Source: Proteles cristata cristata (taxonomy: Eukaryota; Chordata; Mammalia; Carnivora; Hyaenidae). From it: a stretch of DNA of 64,000 bases. The DNA lies in assembly GCA_017311185.1 (NCBI GenBank), contig JAESUZ010005531.1, positions 61,102-125,101 of the forward strand. Direction: 5' to 3'. Numbering within the stretch: the stretch's first letter is position 1; every line of letters starts with the position of its first letter. Shown piece by piece: positions 46,201-54,900 of the stretch. Made by a program: the position numbers and the translations under genes. A model generated the notes under the pieces. That model did no database searches. It saw only the letters and a list, made by a program, of their open reading frames with translations, and was not told where the DNA came from.

Positions 46201-49200
46201 GGCCCCCAGCATAGCGCGGACACTCAGCTGGCCAGTGAGGAGGTGCTTTGCAGGTGAGGTGTCCCCTCCCTGCTGGCACCGTGGGAAGGGTGGGCTCCCA
46301 GCCGGGACTCACAGCCAGGCCCGGCCCCTTGGCTCCGGCCGGGGCCGCCCACCTGCTGCCGTCGCTCACCTGTTCCTGTGGCATCGCCCCCACCTGCCCA
46401 CGGGGCTCCGGCCGGCGGGAAGCTCGTCAGGCCTGTGAGCTGCTCACCTGGCTGGGCCAGAATGTTCCCATCGGCCACGGGGCAGTCCCCCAAGCTGGTG
46501 GGTCCAAACTGCACCTGGTAGTAGTTCTGAATTGGACACCAAGTGGCTTGGAAGTCAAAAGGCATGAAAAGGAAATTAAACAGCTCAGGGTTTGCTCTCC
46601 TTCCTCCGTGGCGTGAGCACAGGAAAAGGTGCAGGAGTAAAGTCCGTCAGCCGCCGGAGGGCCCTGGGCGCCCCACGGCTCCAGGGGTTTAACAGGTAAA
46701 GAACCCGAGAAGCTTCTGCCACTGAGGCTGTCACGTGAGCACGTGCACATGCTTTTGAGAAGCGCCCTCGTTGCCCAGGAGAAAAAGAGAACCTAGGATC
46801 ACAGACACTGAGATTATCTCACGTGCTTGGTTACTCGGTTGCTGAACTAAATCTCTAAGTCGTTTACTGAAGAATGTAAAAAGCCAGAAAGTAGCTTTTC
46901 TGAATTCTGAAATGTTTCATGTTTATAGAACTGGGTGTGTATGGGGTTCCTGGGGGGCTCAGGCGGTTAAGCGTCCGACTTCGGCTCAGGTCATGATCTC
47001 GCGGTTCGTGGGTTCGAGCCCCACGTCGGGCTCTGTGCTGACAGCTCAGAGCCTGGAGCCTGTTTCGGAGTCTGTGACTCCCTCTCTCTCTGACCCTCTC
47101 CTGCTCACGCTGTCTCTCTCTCTCTCTCTCTCCTAGGAATAAATAAAACATTAAAAAAAAAAAAAAAACTGGGTGTGCAGTGCAGCTCGATGCACCCCAG
47201 CGGGATGTGGCCCTGGGAGACTAGGTTCTAGGAGACATGGCCCTGGGGGACGTGATTCTGGGGGACCCGTCTGCGGAGCCCCACCCACCAGTGTAGATGT
47301 TACAGGCGTGTCTTGCTCTTTGCCTTGTGTGGTGAGTTAGTGGTGCTGGTCCCTGGGCAGACGGTGATCTCATCTGCTGATAATTTCCGTGTGGTTCTGA
47401 CGATGAGCCGCCTGCCAGTGGGTTCTTCAGAGCATTTCTGTGGCACCTACCCTTACCTTAATTACTGTGGACTTTCCGTTTGTCACAATCAACTGCTGGG
47501 CCATCAGGAAAGAGGGGCTTGGACAGAATTGTGCAGCCGGTGCTGTACTTTTCTCTGTAGATTATCACACTGGCGTTTGCTGGGGTCCGAGGGCCTCTGT
47601 GCAGCTGGACAAGACGAGAGGCAGCCACGCTGTTTTATACCATTCACTGTGCCATCCCCGCCTGGGGCTCAGTGAGGCACATCCGTCCACACAGATGTTG
47701 CGGGAGCTGGCGTTTGACTCTGGGCAAGACGCACGCTGGCTCACCCCCCGATGAGGCCGATTTCAGGGCTACCGTTCTCGCCTGGGACAGTCTCTCCTCT
47801 CTAATTCACAGGAAACACACACAGCGCCTTCCATTTTCCCACTTATTCATTCTTTCCAGGACCTTCATTCCTTTCCATAGGCCCAGGTTTCCAACGGGGA
47901 CCCTTTTTCTTTGGCCTTGATGCTCCTGGCCGCACGGGTCTGCCAGCAGCGGCTCTTCCACAAATCCCCCCATTTCGCCTTTTCTAACATGTTTCCACTG
48001 GCTCTGAAATTCTAGATTGATACAATTCTCCTTTCTCTGTGAAAACATCTTTTTTTTTTTTTTTTTTAATGTTTTATTTTTAGAGAGAGAGAGACAGCGT
48101 GAGCAGGGAGGGTCAGAGAGAGAGGGAGTCACAGACTCTGAAACAGGCTCCAGGCTCTGAGCTGGCAGTCAGCACAGAGCCCGACGCGGGGCTTGAACCC
48201 ACGAACCGCGAGATCATGACCCAAGCGAAAATCAGACGCTTAACCGACTAAGCCACCCAGGCGCCCCTGAAAACATCTTTTATATTCAGGTTCCATTCTT
48301 GCTGAAGGAGAGTCGTTGTCGGGGACACTGCCCCTGTGGCCACTGTCTTTTTTCTCTGCTGCTTCCAAGGTCTTCCCAAATCATTCTTTTTCTTGTTTAC
48401 TGGGATGGGCCTCGGTGTGGACTGAGTTTATCCCACCTGGGGTTTGCTGCACATGTTGGATTATCAGCCAGTTTTCAACCATGTTCGGGAAAGTTTGGGT
48501 CATTGTTTCCTCAAGTCCTCTTTTTCTGTCTCAATGTTAACTTCTTCTGAGGCTCCAGCAGCGTGGGGGGGGGAGGCTTCATATTGTCCCAAGGTCCTTT
48601 TCTTTGCTCTTCAGCACCTCTGTGTACAAACTGCAGAAACGCTGGAAGGGACACGCAGACCCCTACTCTTACTTTGCGTCCACAGACACTTGAGAATGCA
48701 TCCGTGTCCGCAAGGAGAGCGGGGCTGGATGGGCACGGGAGGCTGGTGGCCGCTGTGCAGACAGGCCTGGCTGCTGTCCCGTGTCTCAAGTTTGAATCAA
48801 CGCGCAAGAGACCGAGGACAAGATGTGTTTTAAAAATATAAGTCTTGGGGCACCTGGGCGGCTCAGTCGGTTAAGCATCCGACTTTCGCTTAGGTCATGA
48901 TCTCGCGGTTCGTGGGTTCGAGCCCCGCGTCGGGCTCTGTGCTGACAGCTCAGAGCCTGGAGCCTGCTTCTGATTCTATGTCTCCCTCTCTCTCTGCCTC
49001 TCCCCTGCTCATGCTCTGTCTCTCACAAATAAACATTTAAAAAAATAATAATTGGGGCACCTGGGTGGCTCAGTCGGTTAAGCATCCAACTTAGGTTGGA
49101 TCGGCTCAGGTCATGATCTCATGGTCATTGGGTTCGAGCCCCACATCGGGCTCTGTGCTGACAGCTCAGAGCCTGGAACCTGCTTCAGATTCTGTGTCTC

Positions 49201-49229
49201 CCTCTCTCTCTGACCCTCCCCTGCTCACG

Positions 49230-49261
<32 letters not shown>

Positions 49262-50886
49262 CTCTGTCTCTCTCTCAGAAATAAATAAAACATTTAAAAA
49301 TTCTTTTAAATAATAATAATAAATAAATGTAAGTCTCAGAAAGTGTGGTGGGCCTGGATTGCTCTGGGAAAGTTTTTCCTTCCCATGGGGTGGCCTGGCT
49401 GGTCCAGAGGAAGGGATGGCACTGAGTGTGAGCTCCAGGGGCCCTCAGGCTCATACTCATGGGTTTTCCTGTGCGTCCACCATTTCTTTTGCTCTGTTGT
49501 TTCCGAGCAGAGCCCGGGTCTCTGTACAGCTAGAAAGCAGCGCACGTCTGAGATGGATTCTTCTCTCCTTTGCAAAGATTATAGTTAACTTGCAAGTATG
49601 GAAGGAGGCAGTCAACTGTCCAGCAGTGTTTTGTGGTTTTTGTTGTTTTTTGTGTTGTGTTTCTTTTTTGTTTTGTTTTGTTTATCTTAGAGAGAGAAAC
49701 AGAGAGAGAGAGAGAGAGAGAGAGAACATAAGCAGGGGAGGGGGCAAGGGAGAGGAAGAGAATCCCAAGCAGGCTCCATGCTCAGCGCAGAGCCTGCCAC
49801 AGGGCTCAATCCCACAACCCTGGGATCATGACCTGAGCTGAAACTAAGAGTTGGACACTCGACTGGCTGAGCCACCCAGGTGCCCCTCCAGCAGTAACTG
49901 TGAAGGGAATGTGGTTGCCGTTGGGCCTGGCCACGCAGCCAGAGCATAGCACCTGCTGAATCTCAGCTTCCTCCATCATGGCTTTGTAATGTCAGCTCGC
50001 TTGTAGAAAATCCTATAGTGCTGTGTGCAAGGTCAGCTAAAGACAGAAGCAGCTGGGGGCACCTGGGCGGTTCAGTCGGTTGAGCATCCGACTTCGGCTC
50101 AGGTCATGATCTCACGGTTCGTGGGTTCGAGCCCCGCGTCAGGCTCTGTGCTGACAGCTCAGAGCCTGGAGCTGCTTCGGAGTCTGTGTCTCCCTCTCTC
50201 TCTGACCCTCCCCTCCTCATGCTGTCTCTGTCTCTGTCTCTCTCAATAATAAATAAAACATTAAAAAAAAAAAGATGGAAGCAGTTGAACATGGAATTGT
50301 CTGAAAATGGACAGGCTGGAGGGTCCCCTACTCCAGACACCCAGAAGCTGCCTCTCCCCAGGTCTTCACCTTTTATCTCCACTTGAAGGGAGCTGACGAG
50401 GTGTTGGATATTTTGTCTTGACAGGTCTTTCCTGATTCTTTGGTAAAACATCGCCATCACTCTCCAGGGTTTGGTACTGTCTGACATGGGATTAGAACCT
50501 AAAAGCCTGTGAGGGGTGAGCCTGGGGAGGTCACACGGCCTGTCGAGGCAGCACTGGCAGGACCTGACCCCCACGTCTGGGCCCGCCCACCACAAAGAGG
50601 GCCGGGCCCAGGAGCTGGGGTGCCCCTCACACACAGAGGCCTCCTGCCGTGGCCATTCCCGTGGTGGGGGCACCTGTCCTATTTCCTGGCTTGCCCTGTC
50701 CGGGCTGGCACGTGCGTAGCCTCCGGGTCACTTCCCTCTTCTGTCCCAGGTCGGGTTTCCTTCTTCACCTCGGGGTCCGAGAACCTGCACCGTGTGGAGA
50801 AGGTCCGCTGGGGCACCCGCTACGCCGTCACCATCGCCTTCACCTGCAACCCTGACCACGGCATCGCAGACCCTGAGCTCACATAG
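30969..50886 (+). CDS. OGFOD3: 2-oxoglutarate/iron-dependent oxygenase domain protein 3, complete, 9 exons, 315 aa
   Basis: The protein is a predicted type II membrane protein of the prolyl-hydroxylase-like 2-oxoglutarate oxygenase family. I know of no established substrate. Exons are 30969-31042, 32031-32248, 35395-35470, 37063-37105, 39228-39292, 39838-39894, 45239-45392, 45796-45919 and 50750-50886. All junctions are GT/AG, the phases agree, and the total is 948 nt. An Arg-rich cytosolic N-terminus precedes one membrane segment at about residues 40-60 (ILGTWAVLAGLLLW). The catalytic domain follows, with iron-ligand motif H226-x-D228 in WHAHVD, distal His284 and 2-oxoglutarate-binding Arg294. 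H284 and R294 are ten apart, as expected. Sequons at N211 and N263 fit a lumenal position. It is slightly shorter than the 319 aa I remember for human. All catalytic residues are kept. Confidence 0.97.
31437..31600 (+). repeat. CA-rich short simple repeat
   Basis: An irregular ACACAC / CACATG stretch lies in OGFOD3 intron 1. Confidence 0.5.
32770..32997 (-). repeat. CAN-type SINE
   Basis: Antisense copy. The flanks GCCACTGGGTTTTA and GCCAGTGAGTTTTA are the duplicated target. Confidence 0.93.
33270..33418 (+). repeat. Old L1 3'-end fragment
   Basis: GTAATGGGCACAGGGTTCC, TTCTGGAGATGAATGTTGATG and ACTTGTACACTTAAAAATGG follow one another as in the 3' end of old L1 elements. Confidence 0.6.
33418..33620 (+). 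repeat. CAN-type SINE, diverged
   Basis: Sense copy with flanks AAATGGTTTCA and AAATGGTTGCA. Confidence 0.88.
33630..34195 (-). repeat. Old L1 ORF2 fragment, antisense
   Basis: The text runs in antisense ORF2 order: GCAAATGTTCCACATATACC near 33734, TTGCCTTAAAGTGCG near 34051, CTCTCCAAGCTTTCTTATGG near 34077, and TTCTGTGTCATTATATTTAGGG near 34128. It is heavily mutated. Confidence 0.6.
34196..34996. other. OGFOD3 intron 2 segment, nothing recognised
   Basis: Moderately GC-rich unique sequence. Open frames of 130-173 codons on opposite strands overlap each other and carry no known domain. Confidence 0.5.
35012..35217 (-). repeat. CAN-type SINE
   Basis: Antisense copy with aged flanks AGGTGTCCTGTATTTT and AGGTGTTCTGCATTTT. 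Confidence 0.92.
35947..36171 (-). repeat. CAN-type SINE
   Basis: Antisense copy with a (GA)n block, ending GGGCCACCCATGCGCTCC. Confidence 0.9.
36708..36914 (+). repeat. CAN-type SINE
   Basis: Sense copy with flanks GAAAATTGAGTCCTTTGG and GAAAGTTGAGTCCTTTGG. Confidence 0.93.
37478..37830 (+). repeat. MaLR-like LTR fragment
   Basis: GACCTTATTTGGAAAAGGGTC near 37528, GGGCCCTAAATCCAATGCC near 37602 and a GCCACGAGCCAAGG motif near 37701 match the order of an old MaLR-type LTR, in the opposite orientation to the copy at 27665. No internal part is present. Confidence 0.5.
38495..38960 (+). repeat. Old L1 ORF2/3' end fragment
   Basis: CAATTCCACTCCTAGGGTTTT near 38514, AGAGCAGCTTTAATTGTAAC near 38586, TGCTGAGTGGAAGGAGCC near 38731 and AGATCAGGGGTTGCCTGGG near 38831 are in L1 order. 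The coding frame is broken. Confidence 0.75.
40020..40540 (+). repeat. Degenerate C-rich (CCACCC) repeat
   Basis: The plus strand is dominated by variants of CACCCACCCC, CCACGCCC and CACCCCA over about 500 bases in OGFOD3 intron 6. It looks like a degenerated minisatellite. The 176-codon open frame across it is compositional. Confidence 0.7.
41069..41259 (-). repeat. CAN-type SINE, diverged
   Basis: Antisense copy ending GAGCCACCCAGGGGCCCC, with short flanks GTGTTTTT on both sides. Confidence 0.85.
41260..43636. other. OGFOD3 intron 6 segment, nothing recognised
   Basis: Unique-looking sequence. A minus-strand open frame of 206 codons near 42511-43131 and a plus-strand one of 103 codons at 43343-43654 show no recognisable domain. 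Confidence 0.5.
43637..44634 (+). repeat. 1-kb TG-rich alternating purine-pyrimidine tract
   Basis: Nearly 1000 bases are built from GTGTGT, GTGCATGT, GTAGGTAGGT and ACATGTGTGC words on the plus strand, without a strict period. It lies in OGFOD3 intron 6, about 600 bases before exon 7. The His/Thr/Tyr-rich open frames on the minus strand follow from this composition. Confidence 0.95.
46943..47168 (+). repeat. CAN-type SINE
   Basis: Sense copy flanked by AACTGGGTGTG on both sides. Confidence 0.95.
47169..48045. other. OGFOD3 intron 8 segment, nothing recognised
   Basis: Unique-looking sequence between two SINEs with only short open frames. Confidence 0.5.
48046..48267 (-). repeat. CAN-type SINE
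   Basis: Antisense copy flanked by TGAAAACATCTTTT. Confidence 0.95.
48847..49052 (+). repeat. CAN-type SINE, first of a tandem pair
   Basis: Sense copy whose A-rich tail (AAAAAAATAATAATT) runs directly into a second copy. Confidence 0.95.
49053..49315 (+). repeat. CAN-type SINE, second of a tandem pair
   Basis: Sense copy with a long (TC)n middle and a 9-bp insertion in the head that creates the inverted repeat ATCCAAC / GTTGGAT at 49084-49101. TAAGTCT flanks the pair as a whole (about 48839 and 49330). Confidence 0.93.
49675..49886 (-). repeat. CAN-type SINE
   Basis: Antisense copy with a long (GA)n block and flanks TCCAGCAGT on both sides. Confidence 0.9.
50056..50272 (+). repeat. CAN-type SINE
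   Basis: Sense copy with flanks AAGACAGAAGCAGCT and AAGATGGAAGCAGTT. Confidence 0.93.
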
Positions 50887-51560
50887 CCCTGTTCACGGCG
50901 CCCTCCCGCTGGGAAGCAGTCACACTGAACGCCCTCCTCTCCCCCCGTTTTAGCCCATGTCCTTTGAACAAGGTGCCTTATGAATCACCCTGGAATTTGA
51001 TTTCCTGATGTTTCGATAATTTCTCGTCTGTAAGTAAATTAGGGGAAGCGGCTCCTCACCGCCCAAGCGTTGTGTGTTCGCTTCGGCGTGCCGTTGACAT
51101 CGGGCCCAGAAGCTAGCAGCGACCCTTCCTCAAGAGGGGATCCTGGGGCCCCGGGTGGAAATTCCCATTTGTGGACCGACAGTCATTTGCCTGGGTCTCA
51201 CCCAGCTGCGTGCATTGAAGGCTGACTTTTGAATGTGGATGATGCCAGGGCCTGCAGAGAAAGTCCAGTGAGTGCTTGGCTCTGGGAGACGCACTGGGGG
51301 CCGAGGACTGAAGACATCAGGGATGTGAGTCCCACCTGACACAGCGTCTTCTGGAAACCAAGCCGGTCACGCCCCGCACAAGTCCCTGTGCAGGCAGGGT
51401 GTGGGGGAGGCCGGTGGGGTGGCGGGAATCGATTCCCCAGACAGCACGTATGATCTGGGGAAGCGCCGGCAAAGTACACAGAGCAGATCAGACAAGTAGC
51501 GATGACGGATCGAGGACAAACAGGGGACAGGACGCCAATAAACTAACCCTCAGCTGAACC
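50887..51560 (+). other. OGFOD3: OGFOD3 3' untranslated region
   Basis: This continues the last exon after the TAG at 50884-50886 to the first canonical AATAAA at 51537. The open frames inside are short and unrecognised. Confidence 0.6.
51537..51542 (+). terminator. OGFOD3: Poly(A) signal, OGFOD3
   Basis: This is the first AATAAA after the OGFOD3 stop codon, giving a 3' untranslated region of roughly 670 bases. Confidence 0.6.
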
Positions 51561-54500
51561 TCAGGCCCCCAGGCTCCAGGGCAGCGCGGGGGAAAGAGGG
51601 AGCATTACTGATTGCTCGTCCAGACCCTTTTGGACTGACTGACATAAACACCAGTTGAAACTCAACTTGATCTTGAGTTTCAGTAGGAGGGCGCGCAGGG
51701 CACGCTGCCTGCCCTGAACCCAGGTAGCTCCTCCCCGGGAGGTGCTCTGCAGGCTCCTGTTCACCAGCCCAGCCTCCCGCCTGCTCCTCACCCCACCCCC
51801 ACCAGCTGGGTGCTGTGCCCACAGAGTGGTGGGGGAGGGTCCGCAGCCGGTACCAGGGCTGGTCCCTGAGCCCCGTCTTCCCACAGACCTGCGGCCCCAC
51901 CTCGACACTCCTCTGGGTCCATACCTTGGAGGCCAAGCAGATCCCAGCAGAGCTGGGGGTGCAGGCAGTCCCTCATCCTGAGGAGGCCCCACTGTGGGCA
52001 TCGTGGGTGCGATCCCCATCCCCGCGGACACATGGGGCTCACGACCTTGCCACAGTCACACAGCAGGCTGGAGCCCCGCTTCAGCTCTCTGGGTTTCCCG
52101 GGCCTGAGGGCATGGCTGGTCTCCTCTGTGCCCCTCAGTAGAGAAGACAGATGTGGGGTGGCCCATTTCTGGAACATTCCCATGAGGGTGAGGATGGGCG
52201 CCACCTGGGGTCTCCTCATGCCCAGGGTGGGTTACCGGACCAAGGCTTTGTCCCCAGGAAAAAGCGGGCCGCGTGTGTATACCTGACCCGCCCTTCTGGG
52301 GTTCGCAGTCCCCAGAACAGACCCCAGCCACACAGCAGAGACCCTCCTTGCCCGTGGGGCTGCTGGGGTGTGGCAGAGGCAGTACAGTGGGCCTCTCTGT
52401 GCCCGTCTCTGTGGGGCCAGTGCAGGGTGGGGGTGGGCTTGGCCGTCCGCGGGCCGCCATTGAGGCCTCCTGTCCAGGGTGCCTGGGTCGTGGCCCAGAC
52501 ACACTGTGTTCAGGGGTCTTGGGGCACAGACCCCTCAGCTGGGTCAGGACCCAGCTATGAGACCCCAGCTGGTACCCCAACCTCACTGTCCACTCAGCCA
52601 CCCTCTCCTCCCCTGCCCAACACAGTGGGGGACACCTGCCCATGCCGTTGGTCGGCGCCTCCCCTCACCCCTAAAGTCGCCCACCTCAGGGCCCTCTCCT
52701 GACCATCTGGAAGGCTTGTGGCTGCCAGCCACCTACTGCCCAACCCGGCACACAGTAGGCACAAGCTGTCCATCTCCGTTCTGCCCAGTGGCCACGGGCT
52801 GGGGGAGGGAGGGTGCAGAACAGGAAGGAGGGGTTGGGTAGGCAGAGGGCAGGAACGGAGGTGTCCTCCCCCGGTCAGGCCCCAGGCCCGGCCCTCACCC
52901 GGCCCCAAGCCCCTTGGCTCCCGGCAGCCTCAGGATCTCATGCTGACCCAAAGCTTTGGGGTGAGACGTTGCAGGGGCCTGAAGCCCACAGAGAGCAAAG
53001 AGGGGCTGAGCACCTGCCCCAACCCCCGCCTGGGGCCCATGTGGCCTGGCAGCCCCCACGTCAGGTTTCTCAGGTGTGAAGGAGAAGAAGAACTTAGTGA
53101 AAGAGGGGAGCAGTGGTGTGCTCGCTGAGGGGCCGCCATGGGGACCAGAAAGTACGCACGTGGAGGGAGGGCAGGGTGGGGCCGACCACCGGACAGCAGT
53201 CCCCAGGCCACGGACTGCCTGAAGCTGCCTTCCTGCTCTGACCCCATTCAGCATCTGGCCGGGGGGTGGGGGGCAGGCTGGAGCTGTCCAGCCTCGGGCC
53301 CTGCCCTGAGCAGCTCAGGGCATGGGGCTCCCCTCTGGGGCCTGGGCCGGTTCTGGGAGGACTGGCCCCTTGCCCCCCACCATGGGGCCGGGCACCGGCT
53401 GGCCTGGAAGAGGCAAGTGTGGAGCCCCTGGCTGTCGGCTGCTGGCAGCCTCGCTTCCTGCTCGAGCGTCATCTGTCTGGAATTCCAGTGGAAAAATGTG
53501 CCCTGGCACTGGGGCTCCTGGATCCTGGTTTGGTGGTTTGTGGGTGTTGGAGGCCTGGGCTGGACTCTGGCCATACCTGCCTCCCCCTGCATGGGGTGGG
53601 GGCTCCCAGCTTCTGCTAGCCATGCTCCCCCTCTTCTCGTGCCTGGTGGGGGCTGGGGCATGCTGGCCCCACAGCTGGGGATGCTCTCTGGGGGCTCTCT
53701 CCAGGGGCCAAAGGAGCCCCAGCATCCTGTCCCCCAAGGCTGGCTCTTTCCGTGACTCAGATCAGGAACCTGTCAGCTTGGGGGTGCACAGGTGTTGAAT
53801 CAGGTGAGTTCAGGCCCCTGTAGAACCGCTCAGGACGCCATCCGGAGGGGACCACACTCGGCACCCCGCGAGCACTGGCACCGCCCCTCCCCCACGATCT
53901 CCAACGGCAGAGAGCTGCCCCAGCAGGTGAACAGCGGTGTCTGCTGGTTCAGGCGCAGCTCACTTCCCAAAGAATGAGTTCCTAGAAAAATTAGGAACAC
54001 AGGGTACTTTGAAGTGTGTGTTTCTTGTTGATAAATAACCTTCAGAGTGCAGCAGCCCTGGGCGTGCCTCCTGGTGACGCTCCCTGGGCCAGGCTGGGCT
54101 CTTCCTGCCGGGACCCTTGGGAGGTGGCAGGGTGGGACTCCTGTGGGCCACCCTCTGGGGGCTGGGAGTGCCTGAAAAACCCCTCTAGGCCCCGTGACTG
54201 GGCCACAGAGGCGATCGGCAGCCAGTCCCTGCCAAGCCCAAGCCGTCTGGAGACCGAGGGGCAGGAATGTGCCTGTGCCTGGTAAACCCATCATCCCCAC
54301 TGGGCTCCAGAGCCTGGACGCCTGCCCGCCGCCTCCTGGGAAGCAAAGACTCTGGCTATGAAATCTCCCAGCTTCTGGTTTCTTCCCCACCTCCCACCAG
54401 CCACCTCTACCACCTCCTGGAAGACAGAAGACAGTGAAATAAGGAGGGGCAGTGGGTCCCCAGTCAAAGAGCACAGTTCGTTCATTTATTCATTCCTCAC

Positions 54501-54683
54501 TGGGTGCCGGACCCTCCACTGCCCCTTCATCAGGGGCCCACAGCCTGCCTGGGATGCTGTTCCTCCCTGTATTTGCTCCAGGAGCTGAGGTGGCTGGGGG
54601 GGAACTTGGGGAGGGGGTGCTGGGGGCTGAGACAGGGCATGGGAGAGCCCTGAGGCCTGGCATTCAACACCCCTCGTTTTTAA
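51561..54683. other. Intergenic, GC-rich, no gene recognised
   Basis: Overlapping open frames of 80-214 codons occur on both strands without a domain, a credible start context or splice-supported continuation. No SINE is present, so this is one of the least repeat-laden stretches of the window. Confidence 0.6.
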
Positions 54684-54900
54684 AAAAATTTTTTTTAAAT
54701 GTTTTATTTATTTCTGAGAGAGAGAGAGAGACAGCGTGAGCAGGGGAGGGTCAGAGAGAGAGGGAGTCACAGAATCTGAAACAGGCTCCAGGCTCCGAGC
54801 TGTCAGCACAGAGCCCGATACGGGGCTCGAACCCACGAACTGTGAGCTCATGACCTGAGCTGAAGTCGGACGCTGACCGACTGAGCCCCCCAGGTGCCCC
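54684..54900 (-). repeat. CAN-type SINE
   Basis: Antisense copy ending CTGAGCCCCCCAGGTGCCCC. Confidence 0.93.
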
